Shown here in pieces: positions 25,339-33,687 of a DNA stretch of 64,000 nt (its first letter is position 1; each line of letters starts with the position of its first letter). This DNA comes from an uncultured Kineothrix sp. (GTDB lineage Bacteria > Bacillota > Clostridia > Lachnospirales > Lachnospiraceae): NCBI GenBank assembly GCA_910588855.1, contig CAJUSR010000007.1:107537-171536 (forward strand), given 5' to 3'. The notes below the pieces were generated by a model. The model searched no databases. It was given only the letters and a program-made list of their open reading frames with translations, and was not told where the DNA came from. A program made the position numbers and the translations under genes.

Positions 25339-25578
25339 AGTGGAGGAAACCTTTCATAAAATGATATCTTCTATATAAAAAGCGTCAAAATTTATACATG
25401 CTCTAGCATAAAAAGGTACTTTTCTGTATAATAAGGAAGGAATTAGTCAATGTCAACACTTAATTCATAAATGAAATGTTATATTTTTCAGCGGGGTGTT
25501 GCTGTTTGAGCCGAAGGATATTCCGGCAGGACGGGGAAGAAGGAAATAGTCAGATAAAGCCGGTACGATGGGAGAAAT

Positions 25579-27654
25579 ATGTGGATGGGCAGAAGAAAGC
25601 GGATGGGAATGGAATCAGGAAGAGGGGAAGGAAAAAGGAAGACAGGACTGTACCTGCTTGTTTTCGCAGCGCTGGCAGTGGAGGTTTTTGTTTGCAATTT
25701 TTCAGCATGGAAGAGTTTGTTTTATGGGGAGCGGTTTGCCTTTGAACAAATTCATGTGGAAGGGGGATGGGAAACAGCGGAAGGCTCTGGGGAATATGTG
25801 GTAGAAGAAGGGGCACTGACTTTACATGTGGAAGCATCGGGCCGCAAAATACATAATCTTTTTTTTGCCGTTGATTTTCCCGAAGGGGGTCAAATCCCCT
25901 ATATCATAACGTTGACGGATGAAGGGAATTATTACCCGTATTCTTTGCCGGAAGGGATGTTGGTTTCCGGAATTGAGAAAAGTTTTTATACGGATATTTA
26001 TCCTTCCGGAGGAGTAGGGGAGATATCCGTACAGTTTTTAGTTCCGGCAGGGAATGTGGTATCAGTAACGGCAATCGGCGCGAATGCCCGTGTTCCCTTT
26101 GTTTTTAGTATCGGTAGATTTCTCCTGTTGATTGGGGCAGCATTTTTATTGTATAGGGCATTATGGGAGGAAAAGCGTCAGGAAGAAGCCACGTTGTGTT
26201 TGGGGACGAGGAAACAGTTTCTAATAACCGGGGTTGTAGTTTTGCTGCTTTTGGGTATGGCATGGAAGTTGGCGCATGTGAATCCGATATGTGTCTCGTC
26301 GCCTTGGCCTCACCACAAACAATATCAGGAGCTGGCGGAGGCAATGGCAGAAGGGCATTTTTATCTTAATTATGAGCCTTCGGAGGGTCTTTTGAATGCG
26401 CCAAACCCATATGATACGATTTATCTTCAGGCAAATGGTATCGACTATAGGGCAGATTATGCTTATTTTGAAGGGAAATATTATGTATACTTTGGCGTGG
26501 TGCCGGAATTACTGCTTTATTTACCACGTTACCTTGCCACTGGCCGCCATATGCAAAATTATATTGCTGTTTTTCTGTTTTATAGCGGCTTTATCCTTTC
26601 TGTATTTGCATTGTTTTGGGAAATGGTAAAACGATGGTTTCCAAAGACTCCCTTTTTCCTCTATCTTATGATAAGTACCCTTACAGTATGTGCGGGAAAT
26701 TATCTATTTGTTATCGCAAGGCCGGATTTGTATGATACGCCGATTATGGCAGCCAATATGTTCACGGTAATGGGATTATGGCTGTGGATAAAAGGAAAGT
26801 ATATATTATCATTAAAAGGCAGGCGGGTATGCTACTTCCTTGGCTCTTTCAGCATGGCGCTGGTAGCAGGGTGCCGCCCCCAGATGCTATTGTTTTCTTT
26901 TCTGGCAATTCCTCTTTTTTGGGAAGAGGTAATAGAAAGAAGAGTGCTATTTGGTAAAAAGAATTTATGGGATACCGTATGTATTTGCCTTCCGTATCTG
27001 TTCATTGCAGCGGGGATTATGTATTATAATGCTGCCAGATTCGGTTCCCCTTTCGATTTTGGGGCAACCTATAGCCTTACAAGCAATGATATGACAAAAA
27101 GAAGCTTTGGTTTATACCAAACTGTCCTTGGCTTGTGGCATTATTTCCTCCGGCCTCCGGTAGTAGGAAGCGATTTCCCCTATTTACAAGGGGTTCAAAT
27201 TTCTTCGGATACATATATGGGGAAATTGAATGCGGAATACACGTATGGAGGTTTACTAATCAGTAATGCCTTTTTGTGGATATTGTTTTGGATTGGCAAG
27301 GGGAAACGTCGGTTAAAAGAGAAAAGAATTTATGCTTTTACCTTTGTGAGTATTGTGATATCGGCAATCTTAGGAATTATTGATGTAACCGGCGCCGGGA
27401 TTCTGCAACGGTACATGGTAGATATGATATGGGGAGTTTGGCTCGCTGCTGTGCTTGTCTGCTTTGCTTTGGCAGAGGAAGCCAAAGAGGAAGGCACTTT
27501 ACGGACATTGTTTTCCTGTATGGCAGCCGTTTGTTTCCTGCAGTTGATTTACGGGTTTGGGGTGGTATTTGGGAATGGCGACTTAAGTGTGAATGTAAGG
27601 GCATCGAATCCGGGTCTCTATTTTTATTTAAAGGAGTTGATGCATTTTTTCTAA
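25579..27654 (+). CDS. Large membrane protein, GT-C glycosyltransferase-like
   Basis: This is a 691-residue protein. An N-terminal helix (about 22-42) is followed by an extracytoplasmic beta-rich domain (about 50-175), then about ten transmembrane helices to the C-terminus. A conserved segment, SPWPHHKQYQELAEAMAEGHFYLNYEPSEGL, followed by YAYFEGKYYVYFGVVPELLL, resembles uncharacterised Firmicutes membrane proteins placed near the YfhO/GT-C superfamily. The acidic extracytoplasmic loop could be catalytic. The start is ATG 25579 or 25585. It is divergent from the GT-C gene at 23740-25338, suggesting joint use in surface glycosylation. Function is inferred from topology only. Confidence 0.6.
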   Translation: MWMGRRKRMGMESGRGEGKRKTGLYLLVFAALAVEVFVCNFSAWKSLFYGERFAFEQIHVEGGWETAEGSGEYVVEEGALTLHVEASGRKIHNLFFAVDFPEGGQIPYIITLTDEGNYYPYSLPEGMLVSGIEKSFYTDIYPSGGVGEISVQFLVPAGNVVSVTAIGANARVPFVFSIGRFLLLIGAAFLLYRALWEEKRQEEATLCLGTRKQFLITGVVVLLLLGMAWKLAHVNPICVSSPWPHHKQYQELAEAMAEGHFYLNYEPSEGLLNAPNPYDTIYLQANGIDYRADYAYFEGKYYVYFGVVPELLLYLPRYLATGRHMQNYIAVFLFYSGFILSVFALFWEMVKRWFPKTPFFLYLMISTLTVCAGNYLFVIARPDLYDTPIMAANMFTVMGLWLWIKGKYILSLKGRRVCYFLGSFSMALVAGCRPQMLLFSFLAIPLFWEEVIERRVLFGKKNLWDTVCICLPYLFIAAGIMYYNAARFGSPFDFGATYSLTSNDMTKRSFGLYQTVLGLWHYFLRPPVVGSDFPYLQGVQISSDTYMGKLNAEYTYGGLLISNAFLWILFWIGKGKRRLKEKRIYAFTFVSIVISAILGIIDVTGAGILQRYMVDMIWGVWLAAVLVCFALAEEAKEEGTLRTLFSCMAAVCFLQLIYGFGVVFGNGDLSVNVRASNPGLYFYLKELMHFF

Positions 27655-27756
27655 ATAAGAGGCAGAAGGGTAAGAGCCGGGTGTGGGTCAGTTTTTCCCT
27701 TCAGAGTGGGAAGTTTCTTTTGGACAAAACGTCCAATTATAAACATTTGATTTTCA

Positions 27757-27787
27757 TTGACAGTGCCTTTGCTGAAATGTTATTATA
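27757..27787 (+). promoter_or_regulatory. Promoter candidate of the repeat surface protein gene
   Basis: Perfect TTGACA (27757-27762), 19-bp spacer and TATTAT (27782-27787). The transcript would meet a terminator-like hairpin before the coding sequence. Confidence 0.45.
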
Positions 27788-27825
27788 ACATAACAATATT
27801 CGTGGAAAATTATAAATAGCGTGAA

Positions 27826-27869
27826 ACCTACCTATTGGGAAAATGATTTCTAATAGATAGGTTTTTTTG
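27826..27869 (+). terminator. Terminator-like hairpin between promoter and the surface protein gene
   Basis: AACCTACCTATT (27826-27837) pairs with AATAGATAGGTT (27853-27864), with one G-U pair, followed by a run of seven T. It lies downstream of the only good promoter and 35 bp before the coding start, so it may act as an attenuator, or simply end transcription of the upstream gene. Confidence 0.7.
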
Positions 27870-27903
27870 TTCCAAAAAAGACAAACAGTGAAGGAGACGG
27901 CAA

Positions 27904-30759
27904 ATGATAAAAAAAGGGAAAAGCGGAAAGAAAGGAATCATACGCGTATTAGCGGCAGTGCTTGCAACATTTTTGGCGGTGCCATCCGGAGTTTATGCAA
28001 AAACGTATGGAAAGGTATGGCAGGAGATTCATCATGTACATATAGGGAACGAGGAAGAAGGGGGATTGTGTTACGGTAAAGAGGTAAAACATGAACATCT
28101 CGGAAGTGAAGCGGAGGGCGGAGTCTGTTTCCAATCCCCGGTGTTTCATGTCCATGAGGGGAATGAAAAGGAAAGCGGGGAATGTTATCGGACAGAAATT
28201 TTGCATACCCACAAGGGAACGCAGGCAAATGGAGAAGGATGCTACGGGCAGCCAGTATATCATGCCCATACGGGAAATGCGGACGCAGGAGGGGGTTGCT
28301 ATGGCTTGCCGGTATATCATAAACATACAGGAAGCGGAAACTTGGGGGGCGGATGTTATGGAAGGCCCGTTTACCATACTCATACGGGAAACCAGACAGG
28401 TAAGGGTGGATGTTATGGAACGCCGGTATACCATGCGCATAGTGGAAGCACGACGGCAGGAGGAGGATGTTACCAGATAGCAGTTTATCATACCCACGGA
28501 GGGGATGAGGTGTCCGGAGGTGCATGTTTTGAACCGATTTATCACCAACATATGGACTCTTGTTATCAGGAAGCACGGTGTGATATGGAATATGTAGGGA
28601 ATTTGCAAATACAGAGGGAGGAAAGCGGATATTGTTCTCATCATGGAAATGCAAATATTGTCCATTTTCGTGCAAATTTCAGGCATCAATCCTGTGGCAG
28701 GGGAATTGCTGAGGATGGAAATTCTACTTGCTGGACATGTCAAATAATGAACTCCTGGCACACATATAATAAAATTGTTTGCGGCAAAGATGAGAGTACG
28801 GTGGAAGGATACCGGCGGATTTGCGGCAAGGAAACGAATACAGTGGAAGCATGGGCTTTGGGGTGCGGGAAAAATGAAGCCAGTGTAGAAAAATATGTTT
28901 TGAGCTGCGGGAAAAGCGATAAAACTATAGATTCCTATCAGATAAACTGTAATAAAAGCGATAAAACTGTGGATAGCTACCGGACCAATTGCAATAAGAC
29001 GGAATCCAATATTGACAGGTATGCATTGAATTGCGGGAAAGCATGGAAGGATATAGATTCTTATGCTTTGAGTTGTACAAAGGATAAAGAAACGATAGAC
29101 AGCTATGTGATTTCTTGTGGGAAAACGGAGGAAACTACAGATAGTTATGCTCTTTCCTGTACAAAAAACGAAAAGGAAGGCTATGCGGAATTTTCCGTAT
29201 CCAATCAGAAGGAGCAGTGGACAAGTGAAGATGTAATTTTACGGGCAGATGTTCAAGATGCTGACGGCTTTCTGAAATTACCTTCAGAGCCTTTCTGCTG
29301 GAATGGGGCAGGTGTGGAAGAGGAAGAGTCCCAAGAAGTAACGGTGAAAGAGAACGGGATATACCATGTGCGCTTGCAGTTGGAAAACGAAGATGTGGAT
29401 GAGAAGGAACCAATGTTATCTATAGAAGTGAAGAATATAGATAAAACAGCGCCTTCCATAGAACAGATTATTTATTCCAAGGAAGCAGATGTAGAGAGCA
29501 ATACGGTACGTATAATCGCAAAGGATTTACAGCCGGATGGAAGTCCGGGAAGCGGGCTGGATGAAGAGGCGTATTCGTTTGACGGTGGAAAGACATGGCA
29601 AAAGGAAAATAATCTGGAACTGAAAAAGAATGCCAGCCTTTCTTTGGCAGTAAGGGATTTCTGCGGCAATATCTCCGCCCAAAATGTGGAGATTACTAAT
29701 ATAAAAGAAGAGGATGGAAGCCAAAACAAGGATACGGACGGAACCGAGGGGGAAGGCCAGGACAAGGATACGGACGGAACCGAGGGGGAAGGCCAGGACA
29801 AGGATACGGATGGAACCGGAGGGGAAGGTCAGGACAAGGATACGGATGGAACCGGAGGGGAAGGACAGGATAAAGATACGGATGGAGTCGAGGGAGAGGG
29901 AGTAGATAAAGATACGGACGGAACCGGAGAGGAAGGGAAAGATGGGGATAAAGAGGGAAATGAAGAAGAGAATAGAGACAAAAACGAAGAACAGGATAAA
30001 AATCAAAGTGGAAACAAAAATGAGAGCCAGCAAGGGAATCAGGATGGAAATCAGGGAGGGAGCCATGAGGGGAATGCAAGCGGCAGCTTAGGAGGAAAGC
30101 CCCAGGAAAATGAAACAAATCAAAAAGAAAACGCTGGGAAAGAAACGAATCAAGAGATAGATAAGAGCGTAGAGGCAATGAAAAAAGAGACAAAGAGGAC
30201 CGGAATGGATGGGAAAATTCAGGGAGAAATGGCTGGAAAAGAAAAAAAGGAGCTGAAGAACAGAGCGGAAGTAGAAAAAAGGAAAATTACACTTCCGGAC
30301 AAACAGGAGCCATATGAAGAAGAAATCATAGAGATTGAGCTGCCGAAAACCGGGGCAGAACCGGAAAACAATAGCCGTGCAAGGGTTCTTACAAGGGCTG
30401 AAGCGGTAGGAAAAGTGGCAAAAGCAGTTACTTTTACAGTAAGCAGTATCATGCTTGCAGCAGGGTTGATTTATTTAATTTATTTGATGTTCCGGAGTAT
30501 ACAGATTTTTGACTGCGACGGAGAAGGAAATGTCCGGTATGTGGGTAGCTGTATTATGAAGAGGACAGAAGGGGGGTTTGAAGTTAGGATACCGAATATG
30601 ATTTGGGAGCATTCTTCTACAGGTCAGTACAATCTGCGCCCAAGTAAAGCATTTGCAAAAAAGAATAAAGGAAAAGAATTGATTGTTATGGCAGGGGAAA
30701 ACAGAGAGTCGGTATGGATTGATAAGGATATTCCGTTTAGAATGTCGATGTATGTATAA
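27904..30759 (+). CDS. Repeat-rich surface protein with HxH/Cys, CGK and DxDxDG repeats and an LPKTG-like motif
   Basis: This is a 951-residue exported protein. It has a signal peptide (about 1-32, cleavage after VYA), then nine 19-residue units and a shortened tenth (about 43-220) with pattern HxHxG...GGCYG.PVY, and a Cys/His-rich linker. Nine 14-residue units plus a partial tenth follow (about 292-430; CGKxxxTIDSYxxx). Beta-rich Ig-like regions lead to six 12-residue units, DKDTDGTEGEGQ-like (about 609-680, DxDxDG calcium-loop pattern), and a Lys/Glu/Asn-rich linker. Next come LPKTG (about 815), a TM helix (about 841-863) and, unusually, an 85-residue C-terminal domain. The ordered His and Cys suggest metal binding or disulfide cross-linking. 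I do not recognise the protein. Confidence 0.85.
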   Translation: MIKKGKSGKKGIIRVLAAVLATFLAVPSGVYAKTYGKVWQEIHHVHIGNEEEGGLCYGKEVKHEHLGSEAEGGVCFQSPVFHVHEGNEKESGECYRTEILHTHKGTQANGEGCYGQPVYHAHTGNADAGGGCYGLPVYHKHTGSGNLGGGCYGRPVYHTHTGNQTGKGGCYGTPVYHAHSGSTTAGGGCYQIAVYHTHGGDEVSGGACFEPIYHQHMDSCYQEARCDMEYVGNLQIQREESGYCSHHGNANIVHFRANFRHQSCGRGIAEDGNSTCWTCQIMNSWHTYNKIVCGKDESTVEGYRRICGKETNTVEAWALGCGKNEASVEKYVLSCGKSDKTIDSYQINCNKSDKTVDSYRTNCNKTESNIDRYALNCGKAWKDIDSYALSCTKDKETIDSYVISCGKTEETTDSYALSCTKNEKEGYAEFSVSNQKEQWTSEDVILRADVQDADGFLKLPSEPFCWNGAGVEEEESQEVTVKENGIYHVRLQLENEDVDEKEPMLSIEVKNIDKTAPSIEQIIYSKEADVESNTVRIIAKDLQPDGSPGSGLDEEAYSFDGGKTWQKENNLELKKNASLSLAVRDFCGNISAQNVEITNIKEEDGSQNKDTDGTEGEGQDKDTDGTEGEGQDKDTDGTGGEGQDKDTDGTGGEGQDKDTDGVEGEGVDKDTDGTGEEGKDGDKEGNEEENRDKNEEQDKNQSGNKNESQQGNQDGNQGGSHEGNASGSLGGKPQENETNQKENAGKETNQEIDKSVEAMKKETKRTGMDGKIQGEMAGKEKKELKNRAEVEKRKITLPDKQEPYEEEIIEIELPKTGAEPENNSRARVLTRAEAVGKVAKAVTFTVSSIMLAAGLIYLIYLMFRSIQIFDCDGEGNVRYVGSCIMKRTEGGFEVRIPNMIWEHSSTGQYNLRPSKAFAKKNKGKELIVMAGENRESVWIDKDIPFRMSMYV
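28030..28569 (+). repeat. 57-bp in-frame tandem repeat (HxH/Cys units)
   Basis: Nine 57-bp units and a truncated tenth encode the HxHxG/GGCYG repeats of the surface protein. Units 5-8 are the most alike and the first three the most diverged, suggesting expansion from the middle. Confidence 0.8.
28777..29190 (+). repeat. 42-bp in-frame tandem repeat (CGK/DSY units)
   Basis: About ten 42-bp units encode 14-residue repeats with one Cys and one Tyr each, in the register C-x-K-x(6)-D-S-Y-x(3). Confidence 0.8.
29727..29942 (+). repeat. 36-bp in-frame tandem repeat (DxDxDG units)
   Basis: Six 36-bp units encode the 12-residue acidic Asp-Gly repeats. Adjacent units are nearly identical at the DNA level, so copy number may vary between strains. 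Confidence 0.85.
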
Positions 30760-30784
30760 AATACAAAGAAATGCATATTCATTC

Positions 30785-30813
30785 TTGATTTTCACGATTG
30801 AACATGGTATGCT
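30785..30813 (+). promoter_or_regulatory. Promoter of the amino-acid ABC transporter operon
   Basis: TTGATT (30785-30790), a 17-bp spacer and TATGCT (30808-30813), about 100 bp before the binding-protein gene. Confidence 0.6.
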
Positions 30814-30911
30814 GACCTATAGCTAAAAAGTCTGCTCTAAATACTAAAGTAGCAAAACGGCAGCAGAAAAGGGAATATAGTTGTGGAAGATGAAATCAGG
30901 AGGAACGTATT

Positions 30912-31775
30912 ATGAAGAAGTTATTGGCAGTATTAATGACGGCAGTATTATGCATGTCCTTGTTGACAGCGTGCGGAAATGCTGCGAAAGAAGAAGCATC
31001 CGCACCGGAGGCATCGGACGCTGAGACAGAAGCTGGCGGTGAAGAAGCACCGGCTGTAAATGCGGAGGAACCCGACAGCGCGGCAGAAACAGAAGCTTTG
31101 GCAGACGGGGTTTTAACTGTGGGAACCAATGCGGAATTTCCGCCTTTTGAATATGTGGGTGACAACGGAGAGCCGGATGGGTTTGACATTGCCTTAATAA
31201 AAGCAATTGGGGAAAAACTGGGTGTGGAAGTCCAGGTGGAAAATATGGAATTTGATTCTCTGGTTGCGTCCATTGGGAGAAAGACGGATGTTGCCATTGC
31301 GGGCATGACGATTACCGAGGAAAGGCAGGAAAGCGTTGATTTTTCCAATCCTTATTACATGGCAGTACAGTATGTGATTTTGCCGGAAGGGTCGGAAATT
31401 GCGTCTGCTAAAGATTTGGAAGGCAAGGCAATCGGTGTACAGCTCGGTACGACAGGCGATTTTATTGCAGAGGAAATTTCGGGGGCAAATGTCTCACAGT
31501 ATAACAAGGCATTGGATGCAGTGAATGATTTGATAAACGGAAGATTGGATTGCGTTATTGTAGATAAGAATCCTGCGTTGGTATTTGAATCCAGATTTGA
31601 AGGGCAGGTAAAGGCTTTGGATGGGGATGTGTTCGGCTTTGAGCCGGAAGAATATGCGATTGCCCTGCCGAAAGGGGATACCGTATTGGCGGATAAAATT
31701 AATGGGGCATTGCAGGAAATGATGGAAGACGGCACTTTTGATGCATTAGTGGCAGAATATATTGAGGAAAATTAA
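30912..31775 (+). CDS. Polar amino-acid ABC transporter substrate-binding lipoprotein
   Basis: This is a 287-residue lipoprotein. It has a signal peptide with lipobox LLTAC (Cys about 21), an acidic Ala/Glu linker to about residue 60, then an SBP_bac_3 domain (LTVGTNAEFPPFEYVGDNGEPDGFDIALIKAIGEKLG). The VAGMTITEERQESVDFSNPYY-like block is present, followed by YIEEN at the C-terminus. The motif set matches polar amino acid, cystine or glutamine binding proteins. Strong AGGAGGAA-type site upstream. A hairpin separates it from the permease and ATPase genes, the usual device for making more binding protein than transporter. Confidence 0.95.
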   Translation: MKKLLAVLMTAVLCMSLLTACGNAAKEEASAPEASDAETEAGGEEAPAVNAEEPDSAAETEALADGVLTVGTNAEFPPFEYVGDNGEPDGFDIALIKAIGEKLGVEVQVENMEFDSLVASIGRKTDVAIAGMTITEERQESVDFSNPYYMAVQYVILPEGSEIASAKDLEGKAIGVQLGTTGDFIAEEISGANVSQYNKALDAVNDLINGRLDCVIVDKNPALVFESRFEGQVKALDGDVFGFEPEEYAIALPKGDTVLADKINGALQEMMEDGTFDALVAEYIEEN

Positions 31776-31816
31776 GAAGACTGCTGCAGCGGATGAAAAG
31801 AGAACGGCAATTTTGG

Positions 31817-31846
31817 GAGGATAGCGGAATATCCGCTATCCTCTTT
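31817..31846 (+). terminator. Intra-operon attenuating hairpin
   Basis: A perfect 12-bp stem (GAGGATAGCGGA at 31817-31828; complement 31832-31843) with a 3-nt loop and short T-run, between the binding-protein and permease genes. Partial termination here would lower permease/ATPase expression. Confidence 0.75.
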
Positions 31847-31949
31847 CCGTGAAGAGCTATATTTTGCCTATAAGGCATATAGAGGACGGGCAAATCTTTT
31901 GACGTCTTGAGCCCTAAAGATAAATAAGAGGAAGAAAGGATGACATGGA

Positions 31950-32651
31950 ATGCAGGCATGGTTTGAGAAGGTAGCAAAGATGTTTCAGGCTGCTTTTATT
32001 AACGGAGACCGATGGAAACTATACTTACAAGGACTGGGGGTCACACTACAGATTGCATTTTTTGCGGCAATTTTAGGGATGATTATCGGTACTGTTTTGG
32101 CATTTATGAAACTTTCCGTGAGAAGAAACGGAAAGAAAACGATATTGGCTGTGATTGCGAATATCTATATAGATATTATCAGAGGAACACCTTCTGTGCT
32201 TCAGCTGATGATTATGTGGTTTATTATATTTTCAAGTGCGAAGAACGGAGTGCTTGTAGCGATTCTATCTTTTGGCGTCAACAGCGGCGCCTACGTGGCG
32301 GAAATTGTCCGGGCAGGTATCCTGGCAGTGGATAAGGGACAGATGGAAGCCGGACGCTCTTTGGGCTTGTCCAAATCGCAGACAATGATATCTGTCATTA
32401 TCCCTCAGGCGGTAAAAAATGTGCTGCCTCCTATAGGGAATGAGTTTATCGTTTTGCTGAAGGAAACGGCTATTGTAGGTTATGTAAGCCTGACGGATTT
32501 GACGAGGGCGGCAAATCAGATTGCTTCCAGGACATATGAGCCTTTTATGCCCCTTATCGGAGCGGCAGTTATTTATTTCGTCGTGATAAAAATATTGACA
32601 ATTTTGCTTGAACAATTCGAGAGGAGGCTTCGTAAGAGTGATAATCGTTAA
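31950..32651 (+). CDS. Polar amino-acid ABC transporter permease
   Basis: This 233-residue inner-membrane permease of the HisM/GlnP family has about five TM helices (WKLYLQGLGVTLQIAFFAAILGMIIGTVLAF at the start) and the EAA loop for ATPase contact (EAGRSLGLSKSQTMISVIIPQAVKNVLPPIGNEF, about 130-165). One gene probably forms a homodimeric pore. GAAAGGA precedes the start; the ATPase gene overlaps the 3' end by 14 bp. Confidence 0.95.
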   Translation: MQAWFEKVAKMFQAAFINGDRWKLYLQGLGVTLQIAFFAAILGMIIGTVLAFMKLSVRRNGKKTILAVIANIYIDIIRGTPSVLQLMIMWFIIFSSAKNGVLVAILSFGVNSGAYVAEIVRAGILAVDKGQMEAGRSLGLSKSQTMISVIIPQAVKNVLPPIGNEFIVLLKETAIVGYVSLTDLTRAANQIASRTYEPFMPLIGAAVIYFVVIKILTILLEQFERRLRKSDNR

Positions 32652-33360
32652 AGATTTACATAAAACTTTTGAAAATAACCGTGTGCTGCGTGGGGTAAAC
32701 TATCATGTTCATCAGGGGGAAAAAATTGTAGTTATTGGCCCTTCCGGGTCGGGGAAAAGCACGTTCTTGCGCTGCCTGAATCTGCTTGAGGTTCCTACCA
32801 GTGGGGAAATCTGGTTTGACGGTATTAATATTACTGACCAGAAAACGGATATTGATAAGGTGCGCGAGCATATGGGCATGGTATTCCAGAATTTTAATCT
32901 GTTTAATAATCTGACGATTATGCAGAATATTACCCTTGCGCCGATAAAATTAAAAGTGATGGGAAAAGAAGAAGCAGGCGAGAATGCGTTGAAGCTTCTG
33001 GAAAGGGTTGGATTGAAGGAAAAGGCAGATGCTTATCCAAGTCAATTATCCGGCGGGCAGAAACAGCGTGTGGCTATTGTGCGGTCGCTGGCCATGAACC
33101 CGCGGGTGATGCTTTTTGATGAACCTACTTCGGCATTGGACCCAGAGATGGTAGGGGAAGTGCTTGACGTTATGAAAGGGCTGGCGGAAACCGGTATGAC
33201 AATGGTTGTAGTTACACATGAAATGGGCTTTGCAAGAGAAGTTGGAACAAAAGTCCTGTTTATGGATGAGGGGATTATTATGGAAGAAAATACCCCCCAG
33301 GAGTTTTTTAGCAACCCCAAAAGCCAGAGGCTGCAGGAATTTCTATCCAAAGTCCTATAA
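32638..33360 (+). CDS. Polar amino-acid ABC transporter ATPase (GlnQ type)
   Basis: This 240-residue ATPase has Walker A GPSGSGKST, Q-loop VFQNFNLF, signature LSGGQKQR, Walker B VMLFDEPTSALD and switch His in VVVTHEMG. The GTG at 32638 is chosen because GGAGG lies 10 bp upstream and the conserved VIIVKDLHKTF start follows directly. It overlaps the permease gene, completing an SBP-permease-ATPase operon for polar amino acids. Its stop is followed by a minisatellite rather than a clear terminator. Confidence 0.95.
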   Translation: MIIVKDLHKTFENNRVLRGVNYHVHQGEKIVVIGPSGSGKSTFLRCLNLLEVPTSGEIWFDGINITDQKTDIDKVREHMGMVFQNFNLFNNLTIMQNITLAPIKLKVMGKEEAGENALKLLERVGLKEKADAYPSQLSGGQKQRVAIVRSLAMNPRVMLFDEPTSALDPEMVGEVLDVMKGLAETGMTMVVVTHEMGFAREVGTKVLFMDEGIIMEENTPQEFFSNPKSQRLQEFLSKVL

Positions 33361-33369
33361 TTGTTATTC

Positions 33370-33482
33370 CAATGGGCAATAAACAATAGGCAATAAACAG
33401 TAAGCAATAGGTAATAAACAATAGGCAATAAACAATAAGCAAAAGACAATAAACAAAAGACAATAAACAATGAGCAATAAAT
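33370..33482. repeat. AT-rich tandem repeat (about 14-bp unit, CAATAAACAATAGG)
   Basis: About eight degenerate copies of a 14-bp unit, itself two 7-mers (CAATAAA, CAATAGG), directly follow the ABC ATPase gene. An isolated related unit (GGGCAATAAACGAAATAC) occurs about 2 kb away, at 35534-35551. No coding role. Confidence 0.85.
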
Positions 33483-33687
33483 ATTAAGTCAAATATTTTG
33501 CCCATACAAACGGCAAAAATCTCCCCCGGCAGCTTTGCATGGCAGGCAGATGCGGAACAATCGGGTATTATCTATTGAGCGAGACATTCAGCTTTATCAC
33601 AAATGTCTTTGCGATATCTGCCATGTGCTGCTGCCGGACTTTTTTTTGCTGCTTGGCGGAATCCGGATAAAAGGTAATATGCTGCCT
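33483..33687. other. Intergenic stretch without a supported gene
   Basis: This covers the gap between the tandem repeat and the end of the convergent DUF6020 gene. Short dyads (GGCAGAT near 33545 and ATCTGCC near 33620) are present; no convincing coding sequence. Confidence 0.5.

Noticed and set aside
28030..29190. Regularly spaced repeats considered as a CRISPR array
   Set aside because: The repeats are in frame, diverged and contiguous, with no unique spacers and no cas genes.
29527..30193. Long minus-strand frames opposite the acidic repeats of the surface protein
   Set aside because: They are periodic shadows of the DxDxDG-coding repeats on the plus strand.
30343..30372. LPKTG as proof of sortase anchoring
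   Set aside because: The following TM helix is trailed by about 85 residues rather than a short basic tail, and no sortase gene is in the window; recorded only as LPKTG-like.
33370..33482. Tandem AT-rich repeat considered as a CRISPR or replication origin (iterons)
   Set aside because: Units are contiguous and degenerate; no spacers, no replication initiator gene nearby.
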